A DNA stretch of 64,000 bases from positions 29,555,820-29,619,819 of the forward strand of contig OY727096.1 of assembly GCA_963402885.1 (NCBI GenBank), read 5' to 3'. Made by a program: the position numbers and the translations under genes. Shown one piece after another: positions 1 to 15,100 of the stretch (its first letter is position 1; each line of letters begins with the position of its first letter). The notes beneath the pieces are model-generated. The model was not told where the DNA came from and ran no database searches. It was given only the letters and a program-made list of their open reading frames with translations. This DNA is from Antedon bifida (taxonomy: Eukaryota; Echinodermata; Crinoidea; Comatulida; Antedonidae).

Positions 1-122
1 TCGACCTGGTACTGAAAGAAACTCCAGTCAGTTGAAAGACCTACATAAGCTTACATTTACGCTCCCAAATACTTCATTAACAATAAACTCTTTATTTGAG
101 TTCCATTTCTTTTTTTACTTAG

Positions 123-3100
123 ATGGAAAGAACTTACACACAAAGTCGAGATGTGGGTTGAGATTCAGGAATTAAATGAACAGGGTGATTATGTTTCGGT
201 TGAGTGCACACAACGACCAGATATCCTATCAGGTGGTGTCTTCCAACTTAGACAGGTAATTAGTATATACAATTACCAAGTTATAAAACTATACTTGCAA
301 ACATCATACACACAAACAGTACTGACTCAATCAGCATTGTATCTATGGGCAGTGTTTGTAATCTTCAAACAAATGTAGTTGTTGCCTCAATCTTCTAATC
401 AATCTGTTTTTAGGGTCAGTCTAGGAGAGTGAAAGTGTGGGTACAACCAGTACAGAACTCTGGAACTCTACCCATAATATGCGAGGCTATCACAGCAGTA
501 TCCATAGGTAGTATTACTAACCGATCAAAATTACAAAAAGCGTTGGACAGCTATCAAGATGGTGATTTGAATAAACTTAGAGACAGGTGGTCGGAGGCAC
601 TGATGAAACGACGAGAACACTTAGATGAACAAATACATAAAGTCATAAATAAAAAAGGTACGTATATCCTATACAAGATTTAGTAAAATGTGTTTAGGTT
701 TCTTTTTTCCAATTTTTGCTCTGTGTGTTAATTGTAAAGGTGTACAGCATCTTTCAAACTTACTTTGTGTACTCCATCGCTATGTGTTTATGTTTGTTTT
801 GATGGAAATGAAGTGTTATTGATTGATTGTTTATGAATTGTTGTAGCTTTTATAAATTAACGATTTTTATTGTTTAAATATATTTTGATTTTGAATGTGT
901 ATACTTTATATCTACTTTTAAATGTTTAGTAATACTGGTATTATTTTTGGTGTTTATGACTGAAAATGAAAAAGTGTAACATATGTGCTTGCTTAGAAAC
1001 CAATTGTGCCAAACTATTAGTTATGTGTTTACACATAACAATCTATTGTTCTCAAAATAACCATAGTAAACATAAATTTGCAGAGTTTATTCGAAGACTT
1101 ATACAGGAAAAGAAACGTCGTCGCCGCAAAGTTGGTAAAGTGATACTTGAAACACAACATGCAAATAATATAGATTTATTACAGATTTCATGCCCAAAAT
1201 TAACACATTCTCACGTATGCTATTCATGTTTCCGTGTGTGTAGCATAATACACTAATGTTATGAAGTCGTTTTATTAATGACATATCTATTTTGTGACCT
1301 CTTTATGTTATGACCTCTTAATGCTATGACCTTTATATGTGTTTTGACCTCTTTCTATGTAATGCATTTTATAATTCATTCTGTATTGTGACCTTGTTTT
1401 TGCCAATTTCTGTGTTGTGATCTTTTTTATGTTGTAACTTCTTTCTATGTTGTGACCTCTTTCTATTTTGTAACCTTCTGTGTTCTAACTTATTTCTATG
1501 TTGTGAGTAGTTTTGATGTTGTGACCTCTTTCTCTGTTGTAACTTCAATCTGTGTTGTTACCTCTATGTTGTGACCTCTTTCTCTGTTGTAACTTCAATC
1601 TGTGTTGTTACCTCTATGTTGTGACCTCTTTCTCTGTTGTAACTTCAATCTGTGTTGTTACCTCTATGTTGTGACCTCTTTCTCTGTTGTAACTTCTATC
1701 TATGTTGTTACCTCTATGTTGTGACCTCTTTTTTTTTCTTGATACCGATTTCTATGTTGTTTATATACCTCTTTCTAACCAACATTTCTGGGTAGCCATT
1801 TTGTTTTACTAATTGCATCTGGTATGATCCTGTTTAATGAAAGAATGGGTGTTTAGAACTTGTAAATTCCTTTGCCTCTTATTAAAGAAGCTCTGTGCAT
1901 ATTGCATTATATACTAAAGCAATGTCATAAATGTTTATCACAATCATACTATAGAATATAATATAACTACATATTAAATTACATGTATCATTTATTAAAT
2001 CATCCAACTAATGCAGAAAATATATCTAAAGACACATGATGGTACTGGGCATTAATGTTTGTTTTATGTTTAGTAATTGCTTCATTACAATGTAACTCGC
2101 ATTGCAGTAGGAGTAATGAGCTTAGAAATGTAGTGAAAGTGAGCGATAACAAAGAAAGAGGAGGTCACATTGATATCATAATCATTAGATGAATACACTT
2201 TTTTGTTTTTAATAATATAAATTTTTTGGTTAAATTCATGGTTATTAACAGTTTGAAAAATCAGTTTTTACCTACACTTAGTTTTCTTAAATATCTTTTT
2301 TCTAATAATTTATGATAATAATTGATTTATTGTTTAATTATCATAATAAAGGGATTAAAAATACTAAATGGTGGAGTTGCTAAAGCTAGTAGGGGTTAAC
2401 GTACTACCAAGGTTCTAGGTTCAATCCTTACTCGGTCATTGCTCTACCTATAGCATCATAACAAGAAAATCAATTTTATTCCTGTTTGTTATCCTATATT
2501 GCCGATTAATTTCTGCTATTGGATATGTGTTTTGCATTTAGGTACATGATTTTTCATACAGTTCATTCATATGTGTTTTTTATCAGAAAATAATATTAAT
2601 ATCTATCAATACTCATTATTGCCCATTTAAATCTCAATATTGTAGATGTGTATACTATCATATAACAGCCATATTAATTTCTTTTTGTATGTAAAATGAT
2701 ATATCTTATTTTTAGAAATCCTCCATTCTTTCTTCAAGAAAATATATAAATATAGCCAAAGGCATAATGTGCTAAAATATCATTGTTAAGTTATATCATA
2801 CTGTATATTGTCACAACACAACAGCGATATGAAAAAGAAAGTATATAGTGTCATGCTTCTTTACTGGAAAAAAGAAAAATGTTAAAACAATTTCATCTGG
2901 CTTTTATTATCTATTTTAAAAATGGTGATTATTAAAAAAAAATAGTTTGTTACCATTTATAAAAGACAATGTAAAAAGAAGAATAGGAACGATTATAAAT
3001 CACAGTAGAAAAGTGTAAACAATCTTGAAATGTTCTCATATAATTTCCCTCTCTTTTCAGCTGGGAAAACCGAGCAAGACATGGAAAGGGAAGCAAGTTT

Positions 3101-6100
3101 AATCAACCAATGGGTATCATTAACGGAGGAGCGTAATGCCGTGTTGGTGCCGGCTCATGGTAGTGGCATTCCAGGTGCTGTGGCCAGCTGGCATCCACCA
3201 GCTGGCATGGAAACTCATGTGCCTGTACTCTTCCTTGATTTAAATAGTAAGTCTGAAGCTCAAGTAGTGACCTCACAAGAGGACCTTAATTGTACTCATA
3301 ATAATAATAATGTTCAATTTAATATAGCATAAAATGCAGGGCGTCTCTAAGCGTTGAACAATAAACAGAAAATATTATTAAAAGAGTAAAAGATGAATGA
3401 GGAAAGTGCAAATTAAAAAGGTGGGATTTGACGAGTTGTTTGAATGTAGTAAGCGATTGAGTTTGGAAGGGTGTTCCACAGAACAGGCGCATTGTCCATA
3501 ATATAAGGTCGTGTAGGTATAGGCCTGAGTAAAACCTGTGATGATGACCTCAGTGTCAGTTAATACTTCATTCATAAATCCACCTGCAGTAGCTCTGATG
3601 GAAGTTCATTTTGTCTCCATTTTGCCAAATATTTGGTTCAATTCCTAAAAGCTGAATTTATTAATTTTTCTTTTTGGCTTTTTTTTTAGTGTTGTATTTT
3701 TGTAACCAAAGTGTCAATAACAAGTTTCTCCACGTAGTATAAACACAGTTGTTATTGTATTGTCACATTGACATATTCACAAAAACAAGATTTAATGTCT
3801 AGACAGTTATTACAGAATGTATACTGTATTTATCCAGAAAATGCTTTTTCTATTTTAATGATTATTGAAACAGTATGGAAAGTGATTTATAATAGAAGTT
3901 TGAGGATGCATCTTTAAAGCCTTGTCTACACTATCAAACTGTATGTGACAAAACAAATGTGATATGCCTATATATAGACACATGAACAATACCACTTTTT
4001 TCGTCAAACTAGTTTGATGATTTGGACAGAGTTTTAAGGACAGAGAGAGTCAAACTCAAAATTGAAGCAACATGTTAATGACAGGTCTTAAACTTAATCC
4101 TTCTTTAAAGCATGAGTCTCAATCCTTTGCTCCATCTTACACTTGTTACTGAATTATGTGCATTCGTTATTTTGTGTTTGTTTATCAGCTGACGATATGG
4201 GTGCTTATGACTCGATGGAAACCTTCTGTGCTGCTGCTTTCAACTCAATATTACCAAAGGAACATGGGGCTAAAATGATCAGTCTACCAATAGTTAAATA
4301 CAATGAAAAAGATGTAAGTAGATACATGTATTTATAAACTAAAACTAAATTAATATAATGCTTGTAGAGTAGAATTAAATAATACACCAGAGAGAAAATG
4401 TTGAGTGTTTGGTGCATTTCAGTTTTAGTATTATATAACACCTAAATAAATTCCTACTATTTGATTGGACGATTGTGGGTCACATGGCATGCATTAGTAC
4501 TATTGTATCACAGTATATGTGAAGTGTATCTGATTGCATTTATTATGCATAGTCGTGGTTGTCGATCTGACAAACACTTCAATTACCTAATAATCCTCTC
4601 TAGCATAATGCATCAATTGAACAAGTCAGGTCAGAAGTTACAAGAAGCATAGATCTGTACATATTAAGTCAAAATTAATTTATTATAAAGAAAAGGAGAT
4701 AAAAACCCAAGGTTTTACAGTAGAATCTTATTGAATGTTTCCGGTATTTATGAGTGTTCACTTAATAATTTTGTTGTTGACATGTCATCATGTCATCTCC
4801 TCATTTGTCCATGATATATAGGTATAGGTGTGTTTTATAGTTTTTATATTATATATGAATACTCATAATCTTATTAACATGTGAACAATTAAAATCTATC
4901 AATAAAATATTTAATTATTTTAAAATTTATTAAAAAGGAAAAAGCAGTATGTTCATTCAATTAAAAGCATAACAGTTACTAATACTGTATGTGCAAATCA
5001 TATAAAATAATATACTTTAATACTTTAATATATAACTGGTCTTTTCCATATCCATAAACAGGTGTGTGCTATTGCATCATGGGATTCATCTATACATGAC
5101 TCAGCATATCTGAACAGAGTGACTTCACAAGATGAGCGTATCTATCTGATAATAAAGGTCATAGTTCAACTAAGTCATCCAGCCATGATGGAGCTTGTGC
5201 TACGTAAACGCATATGTGTAAATGTGTACAAGAAACAAAGTCTTGCATCCACCTTGAAACGCAAAATATCTAAAGTGGTAAGAAACGTTTGGGAATCATT
5301 AATAAGATAAGAAATATTGCACCACCAAAATAGTATACATTACAAATAATAAATGTTTATGAGTGATGAGTACAAATAATTTCATGAGGTCCACTTAGTT
5401 CAAGCCAAGCCAACAAATTTATTTATATCAGGACTCTGATCACCAAATTATGTTTATCTTGTATGTTAATGAAGATCTTTCAATTTAATAATGTCTGGAC
5501 AAATGAGCTCAGTTCTCAAGTCCTAATCTTCAAGATTAATTAAAACACTGTTAATAACTGATTTTATATCATATCACGTGGATAATTTTTCATTAATGTA
5601 ATAATTTTGACCTTTGACCTTATTATTATTATTACATATACTTTTGTCCTTTATAACCCACTATATAAAGTTACAAATAAAATTTAAAATATATTTGTTT
5701 TGATAGGAAACGCATCGTTCTTCCGGTGTAACTTATGAAATAGTCGCAAACATTCCAAAGGTAAGTTTCTATTAGGACTAGTGAGATGCTTGGCTACCAA
5801 TCTCATAAGTTTTTTTCTAGACAAACCAATTCCACTTCCACTGGATAGTGACTAAATTTTACTTTGGCAATGAGCTTACAATATTAACAAAATTAAACTA
5901 ACAACAGTTCACCCCCTCCAGGTTAAAAAAAAATCAAATTAAGCTATCAGGTTACCATAAAGCCATGTAATAAAAAAAATTCAATAGTGTAGACCGAGCT
6001 TATGTTTCTTTGTATTTACTAGGCCCTTGAAGATCCAGAAGACAGAGAAACCCTTGCCATGATGGCAGCCACAGGTGCTGAGAACAAAGAAGGGGAATCC

Positions 6101-9100
6101 TACATTGAAAAATATACCAAAGGAGTATCTGCAGTGGAGAGTATACTTGCATTGGATCGACTAAGACAAGAGGTTATCATCAAGGAGAAACTCTCAGCTC
6201 AGGGAAAATTAGTTCGGAAAACTGCTAGCGTACCTAATATACATGTGAGTATTATAGTTATTTTGGCTCTATTTTTCAAGTATGCACGGTACTGTTATTA
6301 TTTTTTTAGCTGCGATCAAAAGGTCGATCATTTTGCAAGAGAAACAAATATATGTAAAAAGTTGGGGATTTTACGATTCTGAATGTCTCATATGCAAGGG
6401 AGCAAGTATCAAGCAAAATATTCTGATTTCAATCTCTAGTTTTATTTTCTATATAATTATTTTTACATTATTATTGGGTGGTTTAAAGTTTCTCTGCTTG
6501 CATTAAAACTTTATTTACACAATCTTTCAATAGTGAAAATAAAACATTACTGAATTACTAATTAATTAATTTTTAACTTTGTGTTTTTGTCAACAGCAAG
6601 CTGCCATGTCTTCAACATATGACATGTCGCGGTCCGAGAGCTTTGACAATGAATTTAGGGTGAGTACTAGGCATTACTTGACTTGATTCTGGTATGTTAT
6701 TGCAGTAGGACCTCAATTATTACCGATTTCATTATTTTAAATACAATCAAATTTCCCAATACCAAGACACATTTGGTAATGGTAAAATAGAATTTGGGAC
6801 CATTTGGACCGGTTCTCGTAGAATTTAGTATTGGGAGATTCAACTGTAGTCAAAACTATCTATTCAAAGGCCTGGATTAAATTTAACCTGTGTTTAATTT
6901 GTGTTTACAAATGACGAAATAATTGAGGAGTTCGGCTGTTTTGGTTTTTTTTTTCATTTTCTTGGGTAGCATGTTGAAGGGAACTTAAATGTCTTTTGTT
7001 CATTGGATACATATTTTATACATTAAGATTTGTTTGAGATTTCACAGTAATTGAATATATCTGAGTGTCATCTTTGGCAAGATCATTACCTTCATTGACT
7101 TGTCTTTAGATAAAAATGTGGATCATGATGTACAAAGAGTTAGGAGTCAATCAGTATGCTAATTCTCTTTTGGTGTGCTCATCATAGTTACCACCTCTCT
7201 GCCATTTTCTCCAGTCTGAGGGCATAGTCCTTTCCTGATTCCTATGATCTTTTGTTGGTAAATGCAAATGCAGAGAAGTAAAATTGCAGACTATTATTAA
7301 TGATCTATTATTGTAACACTGCAAAGTATAGTTTAAGTTTTAAACTCACAATGCTATTTGCTCTTTCCCAAAATGCAAATGGAAAAAAAAATGAAGATAA
7401 AGTCATGCACATTTTTGAATAAATTATCTCCTCTATTTTAGCCAATAATTATGTTCTCTCTATATGAGATGAATACAGACTGTTTTAGTCAATAATTATG
7501 AGAGATTAATGTATGGACTGTTTTAGCCAATAGAAGAGATAAAAACAGACTGTATTTTTAGCGAATATGAGAGATTAATACGAACTGTCACTCTATCCTA
7601 TGCTTCTCCTATATTCCACATGTACAACTACCTAAAAAAGCACTTTTATAGCAATATAGCTTTAATAGCAACATAGAAATATTATTTTTACTAAGTGCTC
7701 CCTATGGATTTTAATATCAATGCAAGACCTTGATTTCTGTTTATGACATTTTAATATTTTCTTAACTTGCTAACTAAACATTGTATTAAGCTGTCAAAAA
7801 CTCACATGGTATAACTACTTGATTATCATAATGTATACTTTGTCATATAGTGATACAGATATTAAATACATTGTATAGAATTTCATACATATATTATTAT
7901 GTATGTAAGATGACTCTATATTGCTGTGTTAATAATAACAAAAGCATGATATATACATATCTTTTATATATAACATTTATCTCGGCAACCATTAATTTAA
8001 TATGATTTACAATTTAAAAAATTGACATATATAGAACAACATATAAAACTTAATTAATTATGGTATCTGGTATCCCAGTGCCCAGACAGAAAGTGATTTG
8101 AGCGTGTGTAATACTGGAATTATTCATGACATTTTAAAACCTTTTTTTTTACTTTGTCAACTTTATAAATGAGCAATTGTGTAAAAGGATACAGTAATAC
8201 ATTCTTTTATGATTATATGTTAGTTCAGTATGTAATATAAATTAAATTCATTGTCAAAAAAAGTAAATTGTCCAAGAAACATCCTCTCATAGGTGTCCGC
8301 TTATGAGAGGAAGTGGCTGAGCAAGGGCCTAAAAAATTGTGAAAAGGAGTGCAGTAGAACTAAACCTAATGTTTTATTTGTTTGCACAGTATAGTTATTA
8401 TGCTGTTCAGTATTCTCAAATATTACAAAATGACTAAGTTAAATTCATCCATACTTTATTTTCATCCAGAATAAAGCTTCCTCTGAGGAGTTGAACTTGT
8501 TGTATTTTCATCAACAATGGATACACATTTACTCCACATTTTATACAGCATTGCATAAACTTGCCTATACATTATTCACACAAGTAAAACATGATTGCAC
8601 AGTGCCATCACATAATTATTAACATTTGGGGGCCGACTGGAAACCCCTATGAAGGAACCATTATGAATTAATTAGAGATGAAAAAGAAAAAGATAACAGA
8701 TTTTGATCACAGTTATTATGGGAAATGTTTTGCTAAGAGCTGTCCCCATAGGAAGGTTCAAGTGTATACACTAGATATTGTAATTTTACAGAGCAAAGTT
8801 GAATGCTTTATTGTTATTGTGACACTTGCTATACCATCTGAATCATTGCTATTAAGAGATTCAGAATAGCATGATCTATAAATAACCATCTCAAAATTTA
8901 TGTTAAGCTATGTATTCTGCCTCTATGATTAAAGTGCCTTTGAAATGATAACAAGATAAAGAGTTAGAAGTTTGGCTAATAGCATTACAGACATAAAATG
9001 TTCCTAATCATTGCTTATGTGTTTATAAGTTTATTTGTTTATAAGTTAATAACCAAAGCCCCCTCAATTACTATCCAGGTATTCAGTTATCTGAATTTGG

Positions 9101-12100
9101 TAACATGGAAAATCATAATACTAGAATTGGGGCTATTACCTGAACGACTAGAGGCTACTAATAAATTGTGTCAGGCTGCCATGTACACAAATAGAATTTT
9201 TCATGAATTGAATATAGGACTTTATTGACAAAATTATGATAATATGATATGCATGTGTATGATTAATTCCTGGTAACACTCTGAATCTTGTGATTGTGTT
9301 GCTGTCAGTGCTGTAATTAAAACGGCATTAACGACTTATGGTATCATGCTTCTCATGCATAATGTACTTGGTTACAAGAAATCGCAATCTACTTAATATT
9401 GCATTGCATTTAAATTGTCCTGCATTTTTAACTTCTTATCTTTACAGTGTACAACCTTTATGAAGGTCACACCTTCGGACCCAACAAATTTTATCTTAGT
9501 AACAGTTGCCCCTTAATAGAGCTGAATAGAGGTTTGTCCTAGTGTAAAAATATATTTTAATAGGTTCGTTTCACAGGAAAGTGTCTTCTAAACTCCAATT
9601 ACATTGCTTATTTTCAACTTCTTATCTTTACAATGTGATTCAATGTAATAATTCTACTTTATGCAGTACCACATTTATTAAGATCACACTTTCAGGACCC
9701 AACAATCTTTCCCTTAATAGAGCTGAATAGAGGTTAGAGTGTTAAAATATATTTCAATAGGTTCGTTTCACAGGAAGGTGTCTTCTAAACTCCAATTTAC
9801 TTTGCTTATTTTCAACTTCTTATCTTTACAATGTGATTCAATGTAATAATTCTACTTTATGCAGTACCACATTTATTAAGATCACACTTTCAGGACCCAA
9901 CAATCTTTCCCTTAATAGAGCTGAATAGAGGTTAGAGTGTTAAAATATATTTCAATAGGTTCGTTTCACAGGAAGGTGTCTTCTAAACTCCAATTTACTT
10001 TGCTTATTTTCAACTTCTTATCTTTACAATGTTATTCCATGCAATAATTCTACTTTATGCAGCACCACATTTATTAAGATCACACCTTACCCAACAAACT
10101 GTCCCTAATAGCTGAATAGAGATTTGCTGTAGTGTTAAAATATATTTTAATAGGTTCATTTCACAGGAAGGTGTCTTCTAAACTCCAATTAACATTCCTT
10201 ATTTTCACTTCTTATCTTTGCAATGTGATTCAATATAATAATCCTATTCTATGCAGCACCCCATTTATTAGGATCACAAGTTCGGCACCAACAAACTGTC
10301 CCTTAGCTGAATAGAGGTTTGTCGTAGTGTTAACATATATTTTCATATGTTCGTTTCACAGGAAAATGTCTTCATAACTCCCATGTCCAAGAGGGTTGAT
10401 TCAAAACTAGCAATTTATTATTTTATTTCATTACAAATTTGGCACAGAGGTGGGAACCTCTTGATAAAAAGTAGTGGATTCTGACCCAGTGCCAAGGTTG
10501 TAACTCACAACTTTTTTAACTCCATTCCCTAAGCCTCAAATAAGACTAAGTTTATAAACACAATAAATTATAAAAATAGTGTATCCATCCTGTAATTGGC
10601 GAGTTTGTACTCGCTGTTGGATGCATATGAAATAATAATTTTTAAAAAAATCTGCATAAACATGCAAGTGACATCTTTTTTGTTGATTCAATATTAAAAT
10701 CCAATCCAAAAAGTACAATAAAATACATACAAACTGTGGAATAAAACAATAAATCATAGTACTGTCGTAGTAAAATGAAAACATTACACAATCATCCCAC
10801 CTCTCTTGACTCATTAAAATAAATGGTTACACATTTTTGGAGATCATGCGAATCCCTCATGAGAATAAATTCAAAATTAATATTACAGCCATATATAAAA
10901 TGTATAATTATATTTTTCTTTGTGAACATTTATCATGGATATGTATTCATTGAAAATTCTAATGTGTTTTTCCAAACTGCTTATTTATACACATTTAGGA
11001 TAATGTAATGACTAAATGATGTAAAAATAGATCTTAATGACATCCATACCTGTACTTTTTCTATACAATTAAAATTATTTTCAAGGTAGATCAAACACAG
11101 AATAATATATAGTATTCAGGACATTTTTTCACAAACGTTTTTCCTAAACCAATTTGGTGAATCGTAACTTGTTGTTTTGGATGATTGCAATCAGTTTAAA
11201 AATAAATGAAAAACTTTTTTTGTTATGACAGTAAAGTATTGCTGACTATGAGTTATCATAGAAATTTGCTTTATATAACTGTTAATATTAATGTTTTAAT
11301 GTTATTAATTTATAAAGGGTATAATAATACATTAGACATTCAACTAGTTTGTTTATTGAAAGCTTAATTATTGTAAATAATTGTCAACTAAAAGAAAATT
11401 AACCCCCTCCTTTTAGACACTCCTATTCAGGTACCACCACAACAAACAATGGATTAAATATTTGTTTTAACACTATAGTCAACCTCTAATCAAGGGACAC
11501 CCCAAATTGTCTCCTCTTTATATGTTTCTACTGCATTACTAAATTGTATCTTTTGTATTAATTAAAAAATATTATTTTCATTTTCAATTACTACCTTTAT
11601 GAGGCAATATAAATATATCATCTATATATTCTAAAAATAGAATATGCAAAGTAGTGTACTAAACCGCATTTTGAAGGACAAGTAATATTTGAATTTTTCT
11701 ATTCATAATTTTATCCAATATCAACAAACATTGATGTTGGTTTCAAAAGGCAATATAATACAGTCAGTAAGATTTGGTTATGTAATCGTCAAACAGACTG
11801 TATTATTGATGACAATCAACAATTTTTACAATGTTTTTGACCTTGCAATAAACATGATCTAATAATAATAGTCAGGTATATTGCAAATTGAGTTTAGCAA
11901 AAACAAAAATGTTTCTGAGTTGAGCTTGGATCAGTACTGACAATATTCCAGTAACTCTATTTGTAATTTTAAATCCCAATATTTATTTTGTTTATATTTC
12001 TGACCTTGTGGAGCAAATAAAAATTATAGTCAGCCCAATGTCCCAACCGTCTCCAAATTTTGGAGGTGGATGACTTTTTTTTACTATTTTTATTTAAAAA

Positions 12101-15100
12101 TAAGAAAAAAATGATAAGCAAAAAATTAAACAAAAAACTTATTCAATAAAAAAAATTACATTATCGCAATAATTATATTATAGGCTTCTTCCTCCACCCC
12201 ACCCGCAGTATTTAAATTGAGATATCAATGAATAATGGTTGAATATGCACATATACTCTAAATATTTGCTGAAATTGATTTGCAAATTGACTGCACTTTT
12301 TAGTAGGTTTTTGCATGTAAATATTGAAGTTGTATTGTGGGAATTGTTGATATTCATATTCATTCAATTTTTAGTGTGGAAATTATTTACCAGTACATAA
12401 CAGATAACAAAGTTGACAAACATAGACAATGAACTAGACAAATATTAAAATGTATACTGTATTCAGTGAATAAAATGCAACTTATTTAACCTATGAGTAA
12501 TTTGTTTCAAATATAACACATGTAACACATATTTTAGTTAAGAAAACGTATCATTTAGGATTGGGTTGATTTGAGTTTCTAACGGAGTTGTTTGTTCTTT
12601 TCCTGTTGCATTCGTTAAACCATTCTCTGCCTGGATACTCATTGCCGTATGCTATTGATGTCCTCTGGTCTGTTGACGATGTGTGGTATCGTTGCTTAAT
12701 GTCTCCTATTTGTCTGTTACATATAACGTTATATCCTTCTCTTTTATACCTTATTTGGATTGATCTGATCCTTATTTGGATTGATCTGATCCTTATTTGG
12801 ATTGATCTCCTTATATGGCATGATTGACATTTGATGTATACACCTACTTTTGCATGATATGACCATGATACAATTGTTGTTAATCATTTTAAATTGTTTA
12901 ATCTAATTTGTATATAATTGGGAAAATGCATATTTTTTGTTGTAATGTTAAAATACATTGTTTTTCATTGAATTTGTGGCATGTTATTTTGTTGGTTGGT
13001 TTTCGTTTTGTTGGTTTGTTATTGTTTTATTTTTCAAATATATTGGTGGATTTGTCTGTAATTGTATTTACTGTGATGTTGTATTCGGTTTTTCCTGTTT
13101 CATCTTGTTTTGATATTGAAAACTGTTATTATCACCTTCAATCTCTTCATAACAAATTTCATCTTTCTATCTGCTCTTCTTTCATATTTCTTTAATTTTC
13201 TTTTTTCCATCATTTGTTGTTGTCTATTGCATAACTATGTAAAACTATACTCATTCATCATGCATTATCTCTTCTTTATCATAAATTGATATGATATTTT
13301 CTACCTACTCTTTTTCTTTTTTGTTCATCTTCCTTTTATTCACTTCTACATTTTCCTCCCAATCTGTACCTGTCAATCTTAAATTATAAACAACATTATT
13401 CCACAATTATCAACAAATATTTTAAATTTACTCAGTTGCCTTTATATGGATTTTTGTACTAATCATTTCACAGATGCCTATTCGCTCCGAGAGTTTGCGT
13501 AATTTGAGCTTCCAGCATCTATCAAACCAGAATTTATTTGCACCTCACTTTCCACGTCCTCGCAGTTTGTGCCTTTCCGAAAGTAGTTTTCCATCTTCGC
13601 GCCCCGAAGTGTTTGAACCGTACGGAGCGAACCCATCCAACGTTCAGTTCGGCAATCTTAGCAGTCTTAGTTATCAACACTTAATGATGTCTGGCAGCAA
13701 CAAAGGCCTTAATGGTAGTAATAGAAGAGTTGGCGCCCTCAAACCAGTACGAGAAGAACTAAGAATGGTAAGTGGCACATTTTCCTTGAGTGCAGTAGTG
13801 TTTATCAATACTGTTTGATATTTTAATTATAGATTAATTTATTTTATAATGATAATATTTATGTTCATCTTTGCCAATTATACAGACATATTAGGATGAG
13901 ATGTCAACTTTTTCAGAGTTACAATATTCTTTATTTGTATTTGCAATTAATCAATGGATACTGATTATCTTATTATCTAACATTATCTAACATTATTTGA
14001 CTGTTTATAAAATGAAGTTGTATTACATAATTGGTGATTACTGAAGCGATTCCTACAGAAATATTGAAAATTGTTGATTAAATATCCTTTTATTTTAATA
14101 TTACTAACATAGAAGTTACTCTATTTGTAATTTGGTTAGACCAATTGTGTATGTGTTTAGACACATTGATTAACTTTCTCAATTCCTACATCAAATTTGA
14201 GAGTTTCGTTACACTTGGCAGCCATGTCTGTGAAGTAGCATTTGTTAATCCATAGTCTAGCCTCTAATTTTATGAACTCTGGATGTCAGGTGTTATTAAC
14301 AACTGTCTGACTCTAATCCATGGTGTAAAAAAAATAAAAAATAAAAGTTTGTTTATAATACGCATGATAAAAACTAACAATACATTTCTAAATATACATT
14401 TTTTCTACAGAAAACAAAAGAAATTAGAAAAGTTTTCATCCTAGAAATATAGAATAATCATTCTTTACTCTCTTTTATGAAATTAATGTTTATGTTGTTC
14501 GTTATCGTCCTAGTGTAAACAGGCCCTAACTCTCCTGTTAAGAGTCTGAACATACCCATTGTTGATATTAAAAATTGTTGATGAATTTATGATATTGTAG
14601 GAAACATTAAAGTTAACAAGGTCAACAGCCATAAGTCGCGTGCTCTCAGAAAAAAATGAACTTTCAAAAAGTAATGTACTTTGAAACTTGTCTGTACATC
14701 AAAACAGTTCAAAAAGTACAGAAAAGCGATAAAACGCATAGTGATACCGGACCGACAGACAGACCGACATAGTGAACTATTGAATCGCGTCCACGCGACT
14801 ATAAACTGATGAGCGATTACCATAAGCCTAAATTGAGTACTGTACTTGATGTCAGAAAAGAAATAAATAATTCAAATAGTACTCTATGGCAATAATTTAA
14901 CAAAAATGATTAGTCGTTAAGCTTGATCTTCTTAAAAGTGTATAAACAGATTGTCATAAGTGGGTTTACATGGAAGTCAATGGCCAAGGGCAATCAAACT
15001 ACTGCTTTCTGTTTACTGCGAGTTGATACGAGAAACTGACATAAAAACAAGTTGACAGTATTGTTTGCATGGCGAATAAACTCCAGCAAGTAAAGTGTTT

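Larger units (their letters stand above)
6660..13473 (+). other. Long kinesin intron (6.8 kb)
   Basis: This intron separates the [10 protein letters not shown] exon from the [12 protein letters not shown] exon and has GT-AG ends in phase 0. It holds a short 40-bp repeat at 7437-7587, a 198-bp satellite-like array at 9430-10385 and a 21-bp repeat at 12749-12809. Reading frames inside it are short, AT-rich and unlike any family I know; I see no gene. Confidence 0.75.

Noticed and set aside
966-1256. Plus-strand frame of 96 codons in a kinesin intron
   Set aside because: It has a Cys-rich look at the start, but shows no family resemblance, lies inside an intron and has AT-rich composition like its surroundings.
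2371-2450. Possible tRNA gene (GGTTCAATCC B box)
   Set aside because: No acceptor stem or anticodon arm pairs properly. Similarity to the SINE head at 16165 explains it better.
3330-3600. Repeat-like stretch (GGTGTTCCACAGAACAGGCG ... TTGTCCATAATATAAGG)
   Set aside because: It resembles a dispersed element by general style, but only one copy is in the window and no boundaries are visible.
5986-6003. ATAGTGTAGACCGAGCTTA resembling a MITE end
   Set aside because: Only one end matches and no partner end was found within a few hundred bases; it may be a solo relic or chance.
12588-13195. Hydrophobic plus-strand frames in the long kinesin intron
   Set aside because: T-rich DNA gives Leu/Phe/Ile-rich translations. 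One includes the 21-base repeat. There is no ordered membrane-protein signature and no splice partner.
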